The position numbers and the translations under genes were made by a program. DNA of 64,000 nucleotides, taken from the NCBI RefSeq assembly GCF_003576645.1, contig NC_044925.1, positions 14,307,405 through 14,371,404 of the forward strand, given 5' to 3'. How positions within the stretch are numbered: position 1 is the stretch's first letter; each line of letters opens with the position of its first letter. Below the pieces are notes generated by a model that saw only the letters and a list, made by a program, of their open reading frames with translations, ran no database searches and was not told the DNA's origin. Positions 54,912 through 64,000 of the stretch are shown here, piece by piece. The stretch comes from Ipomoea triloba. Lineage: Eukaryota; Streptophyta; Magnoliopsida; Solanales; Convolvulaceae.

Positions 54912-55205
54912 TTGTTCGTGAACATGTTCGCGAATATTACTATACGAACACTAAACGAATTTGTTCACGAACATTAATGAACATTAAACAAGCTTGTTCG
55001 CAAACACAATTAAACGAACACAAACGAGTTTTTTCACGATCTCTTATCAAACGATCTTACACATGTTCATACTATATTCGTTTATAAACCGAATTCTAAA
55101 ATTTATTTGTTATTGTTTGTTTACCTTAATAAACGAACATAAACAAACGCTTACCGAATACGAACACGAACACGAGAAGTTTACCGAAAGTTCTGTTCGC
55201 TAACA
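54905..55205. repeat. GTTCG/CGAAC-rich repetitive segment
   Basis: Many GTTCGTGAAC, GTTCGCGAA and AAACGAACA motifs in both orientations after a TA/TG tract at 54851-54912. This dense inverted-motif pattern is typical of transposon subterminal regions. The ORFs across it are not coding. Confidence 0.6.
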
Positions 55206-55559
55206 CCTTACTTCTACATAAAAGACAACATTGTTGCAAAAAAAAAAGTTGTATTTGTGCATTTTTCTTGTAATGTACTATTAATAGATTGTTTCGAAGC
55301 ATCTTGGATCCTAATTTTCCCAAAGGTATTTTAAATTGGTTGTTTATATTGAACATCACATCATACCAACGTACTACTAGTAAACTCTATGTGTCGTGGT
55401 CAATTGAAGAAATGCAAATTAAAATTGAAACAAAAAAATAGTATGAGTGGAATAATTAATGATAATAAGATAAATCATGTGATATTCATACTATTGAACA
55501 ACAACAACAACAATAGAGGAATTAAAAAAAAAAATAAAAAAGATTTCCTACCACCTTGA

Positions 55560-55845
55560 TTTGGTGGTCGGTATTTACTACCACTTTTCCTACCACTTTT
55601 CAAGGTGGTCGGAAATACCGACCACCAAGGTGGTTGGAAATTAAGATCAATTTAAAAAGTTTAAAGTGATTGAAAAATTCCCGACCACCTTTACTTTGTG
55701 GTTGGTATTTCCGACCACTATGTAAATGTGGTCGGAAATTCCGACCACTTTTCCGACCACCATATCCTTCGACGGAAAATTGAAAAACTGCTACTTTTTC
55801 CGACCATTTTTCTGAGTGGTCGGAAAAGTGGTCGGAAAATCAAAG
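55560..55845. repeat. Subterminal CCGACCAC array, right side of the nested element
   Basis: At least ten CCGACCAC/GTGGTCGG motifs, several as immediate inverted pairs. It is the inverted partner of the array at 50915-51130. Confidence 0.8.
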
Positions 55846-55852
55846 ATTTCTA

Positions 55853-55905
55853 GCTGTATAAGAAGCATAGAAGCCTTCAAATTCTGAATATCATCTTGCA
55901 TCTTT
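55853..55905 (-). pseudogene. CACTA transposase-like tail, first half
   Basis: The minus strand encodes LQKMQDDIQNLKASMLLIQ up to the nested insertion. It continues in frame at 50900 as QQRLDAIENERAG. Helical and Gln-rich; identity inferred from context. Confidence 0.4.
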
Positions 55906-56192
55906 TGCAGAATTAGCATTGTCTAATGGTTGAGATGTTGATGTTATATTGTCAAATGTGCTTCATATTTGTCAAGTCCATAAACTCTTTTATTATCATG
56001 CCCGTCAACCACATTATATTACAATTGACTGTCATCTACATCCTTTCCATTGTGTTAATACCTCCCGTTGCAATGCAATTTGCTGCTACAAAAGTTAAAA
56101 AGTTTAGTACAATAGACACTATAAAATATCAACACCAACTCAATAAGCACAATAAAATAAAAATCACAATGATTCTATTACAATAATAATCT

Positions 56193-56370
56193 TAAAAAAT
56201 CTAAACTAATAAGCATATATTGTTTTCAAGCACATAAAAATTTTAAGATCGTAGATACCAATACAATACAATACAATACAATACAATAGTGTTAAAAAAT
56301 CTAAACTAATAAGCATATATTGTTTTCAAGCACATAAAAATTTTAAGATCATAGATACCAACAAATGTAA
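56193..56370. repeat. 103-bp tandem duplication with (ATACA)n spacer
   Basis: 'aaaaaatctaaactaataag' through 'ttaagatc(g/a)tagatacca' occurs twice, separated by an ATACA pentanucleotide run at 56261-56288. Confidence 0.85.
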
Positions 56371-56496
56371 AAAAGGAAAACCGAAATCAGTAGGTTGATA
56401 AGTCCTAATGAACATAAATTACTATTGAAGGTAGATTTTTAAGTAATGCATTATAAACCAGACCTATTAAGTGGAGAGAGCACAAAAGGTATAAAC

Positions 56497-56562
56497 CTTT
56501 GGCATATAAAGATGCGTTATATCACCATATTTCTCAAGGAAGTGCTCCTTAGATAATGCATT
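56497..56562 (-). pseudogene. Probable RRM-protein exon fragment
   Basis: 22 codons between acceptor AACTGCAG and donor GTTTAT on the minus strand: NALSKEHFLEKYGDITHLYM then PK. The pattern L..HF.KYG.I....MPK fits helix 1 to strand 2 of an RNA-recognition motif. Too short for certainty. Confidence 0.45.
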
Positions 56563-56655
56563 CTGCAGTTACAAAGACAATAAAAATAAAAGACAATTCA
56601 CCAAGAGTTTGAAGTATCCATATGTAACCACAAATGCAAGAAAAGTGGCACTTAC

Positions 56656-56781
56656 TCTTAACAGAAGCAAATCTAATGCAAAATGTCTCCTCCGTTAGTT
56701 ACCCATTAACAAAATCAGTAGCATGCCAAACCCAAGATTTTTCATTCCCCGCATGTTCTTGCATTGATATTGTAGGAAGAA
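56656..56781 (-). pseudogene. RanBP1 exon fragment
   Basis: After acceptor TTTGTTGTAG the minus strand encodes VLPTISMQEHAGNEKSWVWH then ATDFVNG-stop-LTEETFCIRFASVK, then a donor GTAAGT. This matches the second half of the Ran-binding domain of plant RanBP1 (SVQEH-GNEKSCVWHA-DF-DGEL-EE-FCIRFAS). The Glu of DGEL is TAA. RanBP1 stimulates Ran GTP hydrolysis with RanGAP at the nuclear envelope. This piece is part of the outer CACTA element, not the nested one. Confidence 0.85.
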
Positions 56782-57073
56782 CTACAACAAAGTTAAATTA
56801 AATCAAATCAAAGACATCATTATACTAGTTAAGAGAGAAACATAATTGAAGACACTTAAAAGATGATAGAACGGCTAATATTCACTTGGGTTGGCTATAA
56901 ACAAGCAATCCGACTTCATTAAATTATCCCAACCCATCTCAAATAGCAAAGCATAGCATAACAAAGTATCTTTAAAGAGAGATAAATAGTTATATTTGTA
57001 ATTCCTATTATAATATCTTTTTTCCAATACAAAAAATGCTTCTTCAAAATAGCTTTTTGCACTAGAAAAACTC

Positions 57074-57256
57074 TCAATATTTCCATCCCAAGTTGCTATT
57101 GTAATTAGGTGTTGTGAACTCACATCGATCATCAATCCTAACAGATTGTTCCATAGTAGGTGTAGGTTTTTCAGAACTAGGCACTTCGAGGTCTAAATCT
57201 ATTTCTGTATTATTACAGGTATTGTTCACACTAGGAGATGCCATTATGTTGCACAA
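57074..57256 (-). CDS. Short unrecognised ORF near the right CACTA end
   Basis: From the Met at 57239-57241, MASPSVNNTCNNTEIDLDLE then VPSSEKPTPTMEQSVRIDD, stopping at 57074. Hydrophilic, Ser/Thr/Asn-rich, no known motif. It lies first in the minus-strand order of the outer CACTA element and could be the remains of an element gene's first exon. The overlapping ORF 56875-57135 is unrecognised too. Confidence 0.25.
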   Translation of the reverse strand: MCNIMASPSVNNTCNNTEIDLDLEVPSSEKPTPTMEQSVRIDDRCEFTTPNYNSNLGWKY

Positions 57257-57711
57257 AGACTCAAAATTTAATTAACAACATGATGCTCACAGACACTCGC
57301 ACAGTAAGAGAAACTGGGCAAGGCAGTAGGCAATAGGCAACTAAACACGAAACATGTAAGACAGTAATCACATTATCATTTATCACAAACATTTTAGCAA
57401 CAAATCAATTAATCAACAACAATAACAATTAACGTTTTCAAAAAAAAAGGAAAATATAAATTACTAATAACTGTTTAATGAATTAATGTTTACCTAATTA
57501 CCTGGAGCAAATGAGCTAGAGCAATAGAGCTACAGCCGAATGGATAAAGGAGAACTGGAGAAGCAATTGCCGTATGCCGGAGACGCCGCGTACGGAGACC
57601 AGAGTAGGGAGAAGGCCCAACCGCCGAAGAGATACTCAAACCTAGGCGGCTGCCGGCTGGGGCGTTGGGCTCGCAATGTTTCCATCGCGATTCATGATTT
57701 TTCTTGTAGTG
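57257..57711. other. Right end of the CACTA element
   Basis: AT-rich to 57480. Then a GC-rich segment (57530-57670, 'acgccgcgtacggagaccag', 'ctaggcggctgccggctggg') resembling a captured promoter or leader, then the terminal inverted repeat. The plus-strand ORF through it ends in TA-repeat residues and is not called. Confidence 0.45.
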
Positions 57712-57769
57712 TATATATATATTATATGTATATGTATACATATGTACATATATATGTATATATATATAC

Positions 57770-57805
<36 letters not shown>

Positions 57806-57830
57806 ATGTATGTACGTATCTATGTATATA
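57712..57830. repeat. (TA)n/(TG)n microsatellite, right of the CACTA element
   Basis: TA-rich repeat followed by a TG run at 57784-57804. Mirrors the left flank. Confidence 0.9.
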
Positions 57831-58901
57831 TAACCCTTGTTCACATGAAGACCAACATTAATATGGGACTATGAGGACAAATCATATCCATCCAATGCAA
57901 TATCTTAAACGGTTGAGATCATGCATCCATAATTAAGAAGATCACGCTTAAATATACTTATGGAGGGCAAAGAAGATATTTGATACCGATTATAATTAAG
58001 GAAAGATTTTAATTAACAAACATAGAGTTGGAATTGGCCTATAATTATGGCAGAACATAGAGTGTTGTCACGGTGGTGGAGGACGCAATAGCCGATTGCA
58101 ACAATGGAAGAAACGTCGGCTCCAACTCTCGAAACTGCCATGGACGAGGAACACCAGACGAGTTTTGAGCACATAATTGGGAAGTCAACCATGAGTGGTA
58201 AGTCTCGCATTCATAAGCCTTAAAATATGTCGTGTTCCTAAAATACAACTCGTAATTGGATTAGGAGAAGACATTAAAGCATTCTAGTCATTGGGTAAGT
58301 ATAATATATACAGATTGCCATTCATGCTTTATGTGGTAGGGAAAAAAAATTCCAAACGTAGTAAATTATGCATATTCTGAACTGAATATTAATTGCAATC
58401 ATAATTACTGGACACAACATTTTAAAAAGAATGGTTTTATATTATTTTTAGATGCATGAATAGAAAAACTGGACACAACCTGGAGTAATTCATCGTTTGT
58501 GACTACTGTGTGTCAATTGCCATATAATTATGTGCCAATGTTGGGTAAATTGTGTGCCAATGGAGTTATTACTCGTTTATGACTACTGTGTGCCAATTTT
58601 CATATACTTGTGTGCCCGTTATGTATATATTGTGTGACAACCATGATTCATTGAATATAGCATGCGTACAGGTGTCCGAACATCGAAATTGTAATAACTG
58701 ATTATATAATATAACGTAGAGGTGTCCGAACATCGAAATTGTAATAACTGATTATATAATATAACCACGTTCTTTACGAAATACAAATTAGAATTATGTG
58801 CTTATTAATTTTTGTCACACTAACAGTTGTAGACACAGAAATACATGCATCAAAAAGCAAAAAATTAACTCTCAATCAATTTACGGTTCAATGATACGTA
58901 T
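57831..58901. other. Intergenic stretch, possible Mutator-like remnant
   Basis: No gene. The first 110 bp ('tgttcacatgaagacc', 'atgggactatgaggac', 'acggttgagatcatgcatcc') are of the kind seen at Mutator-like ends in plants, which would suit the FAR1-like fragment that follows. A 52-bp tandem duplication ('aggtgtccgaacatcgaaat'...) is at 58669-58766. A phrase 'tgtgtgccaat' recurs from 58500 to 58990. Confidence 0.35.
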
Positions 58902-58967
58902 GTGCATACTCTTTGTCATGGCTTGATATATTGTGTGTCACGATTTGATCTATTGTGTGTCAATGTT

Positions 58968-59210
58968 TTATATATTGTGTGCCACGATTTGATATGTTGT
59001 TTGCAAACAACACGAGACGTACAGGACACCAATGGTGTAGCAGGCAAGGAGGAAAACTGTCATGCAGGGGATGACGAATTTACACTGGATTGTGACAAAA
59101 CAATAAAACCATACATCGGCCAACGATTTGAAACAGTAAATGAAGGTGTACAGTTTTATGAATGGTATGCAACCATGTTAGGTTTGGATAACACAATGAG
59201 GAAGAACTAA
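58968..59210 (+). pseudogene. FAR1-related (Mutator-derived) N-terminal fragment
   Basis: The end of a short frame encodes IKPYIGQRFETVNEGVQFYE then WYATMLGLD. This resembles the FAR1 DNA-binding domain opening (kPyiGm-F-s-eea--FYn-YA---GF). FAR1/FHY3 transcription factors descend from Mutator-like transposases. Only about 80 codons remain, no exon borders are clear and the frame stops at 59210. Confidence 0.5.
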
Positions 59211-59239
59211 GATGGATAAAACTATGAATTTAAGTAGTT

Positions 59240-59486
59240 CCCACCCACCGCCCCCCTCCCCCCACCCCCCGCGAAAAGGGCAAGGCGGGCTTTGATATTT
59301 TGAGCCCGTATTTTAGCAGAATTTTTAGCCCACCCCCGCTTTACCCGTGGACTTTGGTGGGGCAGGCTTGGCCAGCCGGTAGGGACCCGCCAAATATAAA
59401 ATTAAAAAATTATAAAAATAAATAAATATTACATTAGTAAATTTATAACATTAAATATATCTTATCAACTTAATTATATTACTAAC

Positions 59487-59549
<63 letters not shown>

Positions 59550-60060
59550 CATGTTCAAGTGTGGCCGTGCTCTCCCGTGCGGCCGTGCGGTTCACACCAC
59601 TCAATGTTACAAAATACACCACTCAATGCTAAGAAACACACCACACAAATATGCACTGTGGTGTGTTTCTTAACATTGTGGTGTGTTTCATTGTGGTGTG
59701 TTTCTTAACATTGAGTGGTGTATTTCGTAACATTGAGTGGTGTGTGACCGCATGGCCGCACGGGAGAGCACGACCGCATTTGAACCAAAATCTATATATA
59801 TATATATATATATAATCAAGTTTAAAAAATCAGTACATTGTATAAATAATTTGTTATTGACTTCTGGATTATAAATGCATTATTATTTGTTTAAGCTATT
59901 CAAATTATTTTAATATATATTTATTATATTTTTATATTAATTTTTGATTAAATTTACAACGGGCTCCCGCCAAGGCCCGCGGATTTGAGGCGTGGCGGGC
60001 CGACCTCCATTAGGCCCGTATTTGACGGGCCCCGCCCCGTCGACCCGTATCGATTGCTCT
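59240..60060. repeat. GC-rich ended repeat (CCCGCC/GGCGGG) split by a MITE
   Basis: The left part (59240-59395) has CCCGCC, GGCGGG and GAGCCCGTATTT motifs. The right part (59955-60055) has CCCGCCAAGGCCCGCGG, GGCCCGTATTTGACGGG and GGGCCCCGCCCCG. The two parts are roughly inverted relative to each other around an AT-rich centre. This fits a hAT-like non-autonomous element; the class is uncertain. Confidence 0.4.
59545..59794. mobile_element. MITE with about 100-bp terminal inverted repeats
   Basis: The left arm starts GGGTCATGTTCAAGTGTGGC and runs through CGTGCTCTCCCGTGCGGCC and 'ttcacaccactcaatgttac'. The right arm is its reverse complement with few changes, ending at 59794 (inward GATTTTGGTTCAAATGCGG). 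Flanked on both sides by TA repeats (59487-59544; 59795-59814). No coding capacity. The length and TIRs suggest a Mutator-type MITE. Confidence 0.85.
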
Positions 60061-60371
60061 AAAATTAAGGCATAAAAAATATAGTTAAGAAAAAAAACAC
60101 AATAAAAAATAGTTAAAATTAGTTTTACTTCATCGGCATCCTTTAGGTCTCCAAATTAAGGCACATCCCGGACTTGAAACTCTCACCAACTGACCTGAAA
60201 TATTCATGCAACAATGATTTCTAAAGAAAAACAAAAATATAACATCGTTAAAAGATTAAACTATTAAATAAAAAAATACAATCAAACCCACATGGTCCTA
60301 ACAGATAAAAAAATACTATAATTAATTTTTCCCTACACACTATCAGGCACACAACTCCCCAACAATGTGCA
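60061..60371. other. A-rich intergenic stretch
   Basis: I see no gene, repeat end or structure here. Confidence 0.6.
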
Positions 60372-61672
60372 TGATAAGCTCCCAAGATACCCATTATTTG
60401 AGTGCAAACTAGGGTGTTTTGTAATGTTTTTAGTATCCTTACATGATAAATTTGTGATCAAATGTGCTTTAAATTCACTAACCGCACACAAAGCTACCTG
60501 GGAACGAGGACCGAGCTTAAGGAACGAACCAAGCAAGTCTGGAGCCCCGAAGAACCCAAAATGATGCCCACACGCGTGGTGGTGCGCGTGGCAACTTTCC
60601 AGTAGCCAACCACGCACGACCACACGCGTGTGGGAGGACGTGGACTGGACATTGCGTGAGATTCTTCCTAGGGCGAAATTTCGGAGACTATTTAAACCTC
60701 CTTGATAGAATTTTAGAAGGGAGCCCCTTTTTCCATTTTGGAGAACTTCCTTTTCCATTTTTGGAGGAGAGTTCCTCCTTCTTGCAATATTTCCATTTCC
60801 TAGAATAGTTTAGCTTAGATAATTCTCCTTGTTGCAAGACAACAAGCTTGGATTGATGGAACACTTCAAATCTATGTGATCTCTATTATATCTTAATCTA
60901 TTGTACTACTTTGTTCTTGGATTGAATTAGCTATTGTCTTGAATTCTTTATCATGAGTGGCTACTTTAATCTAGGGATTTGGATTGTGTGAAGATATGTT
61001 GCTAGTGTGATGATCTTATCTCTCATTTTAGATTTAAATGTTTGGATTGTTGGAATATCTATTCTTGTCTATTGATTGTTGTTTTGATGATATCTTGTTT
61101 GGATTTGGCCAATCTAGATGAGAGATTGAGCTCTTGACTCTTTCATGTCTTTGATTAGAGTTAGGATTGAAAGCTTTGTAACAATCATATATCCTATGGA
61201 CTTCTTAAGAATAGTAGGAAAGTGTGTAGCTAAAGTGTTTGATAAAATGTCTCTTAGGACTTTGGTTGCTTAAAGGCACTTCTAAGTCCAAGAAGCCTTA
61301 GTACACAGATGTGGAAGAGGACTAAGAAGACACACTCCTGAATAGCCAACATCTTTGCTTTGTTTATCCATCACCTTAGACACACTAGGATGCAACATAG
61401 ATGAACACTATCCAATCCCTTACCTCCTTACATACATTTACTCATATTTATTTTACTCTCATTCACACACAACCTTTATGAACCTTTTCACTCTTGCATC
61501 ATCATTCACCACACTCGAATCTATTACATGACTCAATCACTTAAACGCACAAACACTTGACACACCTCCACGTCCTTCCTTCGAGACCGACACTCGGGGA
61601 GTCATTGACTTTCAGTTTTATCACATTCACATATCTTTTGACACCTCACCCCTAAGCAAAACTGCTTCCTCA
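60372..61672 (+). mobile_element. Athila-like solo LTR, imperfect TSD GTGCA/GTGCT
   Basis: TGATAAGCTCCCAAG ... CTTCCTCA, 1301 bp, same family as 20819-32182 (1300 bp). Flanks GTGCA (60367-60371) and GTGCT (61673-61677) differ by one base, as in an old TSD. It holds the CACACGCGTGGTGG...CACACGCGTGTGG cassette (60570-60635) and a TATTTAAA box near 60688. No primer-binding site follows. The minus-strand ORF 60333-60758 is not conserved. Confidence 0.85.
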
Positions 61673-61701
61673 GTGCTCACAATAAACTCAACCGTGCACA
61701 C

Positions 61702-64000
61702 TGTTAGAAAATCATACAAGCGCAGCGGAAACATCAAATCGCATTTTCTATGATTCTATGTAAACGAGGGAGTTAGAAAGGTTTACCCTTGAAGCATGCT
61801 TTGGCAGAGAATCAAAAACGTCCAATCGTCCGGCCTCTAGTCCGTCCACCGGTCGGGCACGTGAGAACTCCCAGAGATTTCTATGTGAAAACTATTTTCC
61901 TGACATAATCTCTGTTTTTCTTCTCTCTTTTAAGAAATAGGGCAAGGCTATATATATAGCCTGGTTTGGGCCCAAATGTGCTAACCTTTAAAAGCCCAAA
62001 ACTACCCAATATTGAATTAATCCATTAATCAATTATTAATGTATTAATTCAATATCGATAACTCTTTATCAATTTCTTTTAAAGTTCTAAGCATTACCAC
62101 GAACCATTAAGGTGTGACTTTCTAGGTTCATAGTCAAACTTGCAACGAGTAATATTTAATAACTCATTATTAAATAACTCATTAGTAAATAACTCATAAG
62201 TCATGAGTGACACCTAGCAGTATGTCATGACTACCTAGTTAACAATGAATATAATTAAATATATATTATAATGCACCTTTTCGTTACAAATATCATGCAA
62301 CATTCCTTCCACACAACACTTGTTCCGAACCAGGTAAAGGTCATTGTCAAACATGGTCAAACCCATAAACCTGGTCAATATGTCTATTCAATATTCTTAA
62401 CTTAAAGTCCAACTTCATTATACTCTGGCCAGAGATTCTCTTTGTATGATTATTGAATAGACTAGAACATCCTTGTTACCTCAAGGTGGTGAATCCTCTA
62501 TTGAACGCACACATGTCTCTGTACAATACTGAACTAGGCCACCAAGTACACTTATAGTCCTAAAAGGAACAAAACGCGCTGATGGGTAAATACGCACAAA
62601 AGACTGATCCGTGTAGCTGGTCCGTCAAGAAGTCACCCGACCGGTCAGTCATAGTCATCAACCCGACTGGAATAAATCACTTGTGATCAACCGATCTACT
62701 TGTGATGAGCACAAATGATGAGTGTAAAAAGGGTGTAATGTCGTTCCGCTGAGGATTGGGGCTATGACACGTAATTGTGTGAATTACCAGGCACTAGAGT
62801 ATATGAATTAATATATTCCAAGCAACAAAGACTGAATGGTGTAAAAGAAAGCAATTGATTAAGGTGTAAACTGTATGATAAAGGTATGGGCCAGATTAGG
62901 GGGATTGTAACCTTGATGTTCTAACAAACTCATGATTAGGGAAAGAATAATTAACCAAGGGATATATGGGCAATGCACAAAAGAATTCTACTCTGCTACT
63001 TTCGTAATCAATAAGAGAATTAGGCTAAGATTGCCCCACTGTCGTGATGCATCAATCATAACCTTAAGCACCTAAGCATTGTAAGCCCCCAAAATTACCT
63101 CTACTTTCATAGCAGGAAAATTAGGTTGAAATTGGTAAGGCTCGAGGTCTCCATCCAACTGTCGTTGTAATGAATCCCTCTCCTAGACTAGCAATTAATT
63201 GTGGCCACAAACCAATAACTAGTGCAAAGAAAATCCAAATCAACATAAACCCTAGGTAAAAGATTCAATCCCTTTATGCAATTAAACATAAATCGAACAT
63301 CAAGATTAACAATGGACCCCTAATCCAAACCCATAAACGAATTACTCCCTCATGATGGGAGTAAACACAGCAAAGCAAGAATTAAAGATGGAAGACATGG
63401 CTGCAATATTAAAGAATAAAAAGGTAAACTTTACTAACAATTCTTCAAAGTAAATCTGATCCGAACAATGGTGCCAAGCTTCAAACTGAATTCAATGATG
63501 TAAATCTGCTGTATTCTATGCTATGGAAAACTCTAAACAAGGGAAAAACTGCACTAATCTAAAACTAGGGTTCGGAATCCTGTAAAATATCATAAACGTG
63601 ACTTAAATACTGGACGGCAGCCGGGTCACGGCCGCCATCACGGCCGGGATCGTGGTCGTGATGCGGCGTGGCCGACTGCTTGTCCGTAGTGGGGATCACG
63701 GCCGGCATCACGGCCGTGAGGCAGGTCGTGATGCGGCCCTCTAGTCCTCTTCTGACTCCTTTTGTGTTCTGTTGCTCCTTTCCGGCCCGGGGTGAATTCC
63801 TTATGTCTCAAAACTGGTGCAAGATGACTGAAAATCCTTCCTTTGCTCCTCATTTGTGAATAAACTAGACATGATCAAATATAACACACAAACGAGCCTT
63901 AAATGTATCAAGATAAAGAAATTAAGCAACAAAAACTCTTGATTCGTGAGGCAAATAAAGGTATAAAATCATGTGTATCAGCTTGTACCAATAGGCCTCG
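61702..64000. mobile_element. Copia-type LTR, left part, running off the window
   Basis: Begins TGTTAGAAAATCATAC, then 'agcgcagcggaaac', an opening common in plant Copia LTRs. It continues to 62702, is interrupted by the solo LTR at 62703-63980, and resumes at 63986 (ACTTG joined to TACCAATAGGCC). No end or coding sequence is visible, so solo or full status and orientation are unknown. Confidence 0.5.
62703..63980 (+). mobile_element. Solo LTR of a Tat-like Gypsy element, imperfect TSD ACTTG/GCTTG
   Basis: TGATGAGCACAAATG ... TGTGTATCA, 1278 bp. Flanks ACTTG (62698-62702) and GCTTG (63981-63985) differ by one base. The text 'gtaaaaagggtgtaatgtcg' then 'ttccgctgaggattggggct' near 62735 is of a kind found in plant Tat/Ogre-type LTRs. 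A GC-rich array with TCACGGCCG/CGGCCGTGA palindromes lies at 63620-63745, where U3 regulatory repeats would be expected. Two ORFs at 63638-63859 are its shadows. Confidence 0.6.

Larger units (their letters stand above)
50896..55852 (-). mobile_element. Second CACTA-like element nested in the first
   Basis: Inverted arrays of CCGACCAC/GTGGTCGG lie at 50915-51130 and 55560-55845. The outer edges are similar inverted sequences: ACTGCTGAAAATC on the left, ACAGCTAGAAATC read inward from the right. It splits a frame that is continuous when it is removed. The terminal C-A-C-T-A bases are degenerate, so exact ends are uncertain by a few bases. Fragments of RSH and alanyl-tRNA synthetase lie inside. 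Confidence 0.6.
49952..57711 (-). mobile_element. CACTA (En/Spm) DNA transposon carrying gene fragments
   Basis: Left end CACTACAAGAAAAATCACGA at 49952; right end is its inverted match (ATGATTTTTCTTGTAGTG) at 57711. A 3-bp TAT flanks both ends, although the target is a TA tract so the TSD is not diagnostic. A subterminal array of TTCCGTCGC/GCGACGGAA motifs fills 49970-50600, as expected for transposase binding. Only a transposase-like tail survives (50814-50900 plus 55853-55905), interrupted by a second element. Fragments of RanBP1 and a probable RRM protein lie at 56497-56781 on the minus strand. No complete transposase is present, so it is non-autonomous. Length is 7760 bp. Confidence 0.88.

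Noticed and set aside
60333..60758. 141-codon minus-strand ORF
   Set aside because: It lies across the start of an Athila-like LTR; the related LTR at 20819-32182 does not keep the frame.
1..64000. Endogenous pararetrovirus or other integrated virus
   Set aside because: All reverse-transcriptase, gag and integrase pieces fit LTR retrotransposons, with LTRs, primer-binding sites and 5-bp duplications. No movement-protein or coat-protein motif was seen.
1..64000. tRNA, rRNA or other structured RNA genes
   Set aside because: I looked for tRNA-like cloverleafs and conserved rRNA blocks and found none; only primer-binding sites complementary to tRNA ends are present.

Overview
The window is a stretch of plant nuclear genome, eudicot and most likely asterid by the look of its retroelements (inferred from family resemblance, not proven). 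It is intergenic heterochromatin built almost wholly of transposable elements nested in one another. Apart from one long, apparently intact ORF of the plant 'transposon protein' type at the left, I see no intact ordinary host gene, no tRNA, no rRNA and no prokaryotic feature. Most short ORFs are shadows of AT repeats, minisatellites or LTRs.

Left part (1-16.7 kb): the end of a chromovirus LTR (1-834), an unassigned 1.5-kb stretch, a 1147-codon ORF broken only by an assembly artefact (2355-6019), a plus-strand remnant of a non-autonomous Athila/Tat-like family split by a Copia solo LTR (6156-8107, TSD ATTAT), and a minus-strand Copia gag/protease remnant with its 5' LTR (12843-16691). Two single-N positions (4425, 10634) each sit exactly between two near-identical copies of 220 bp and 2716 bp. 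These look like unmerged contig overlaps, not biology.

Middle (16.7-45.6 kb): a minus-strand chromovirus polyprotein is the oldest layer. Its reverse transcriptase, integrase, integrase C-terminus and chromodomain survive as four pieces (45064-45597, 38624-39428, 20449-20818, 16692-16899). They are separated by later insertions whose borders I could fix from target-site duplications: a chromovirus solo LTR (16905-20448, CCCTA); an Athila-like solo LTR (20819-32182, GTTGT), itself opened by a composite Athila-like element (21048-31106, TGGTG); a pol-less element with a cargo ORF (32187-38618, AGTTG, holding a 734-N gap); and a complete but pol-less element (39429-45058, ATTAC).

Right part (45.7-64 kb): a chromovirus solo LTR (45668-49714, CACGC), then a CACTA DNA transposon (49952-57711) with a second CACTA-like element nested in its transposase-tail exon. 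Between them they carry exon-sized fragments of unrelated housekeeping genes: a RelA/SpoT homologue, alanyl-tRNA synthetase, RanBP1 and probably an RRM protein. All are on the minus strand, with splice-like borders and disabling mutations. Beyond lie a FAR1-like fragment, a MITE with about 100-bp inverted repeats, an Athila-like solo LTR (60372-61672) and a Copia-type LTR (from 61702) containing another solo LTR (62703-63980).

The most interesting items are the multi-gene capture inside the nested CACTA pair, two palindromes conserved among chromovirus LTRs, a CACACGCGTGTG cassette shared by otherwise different LTR families, the composite Athila-like element with an approximately 0.5-kb-arm inverted repeat, and the non-autonomous family that keeps a conserved ORF tail.
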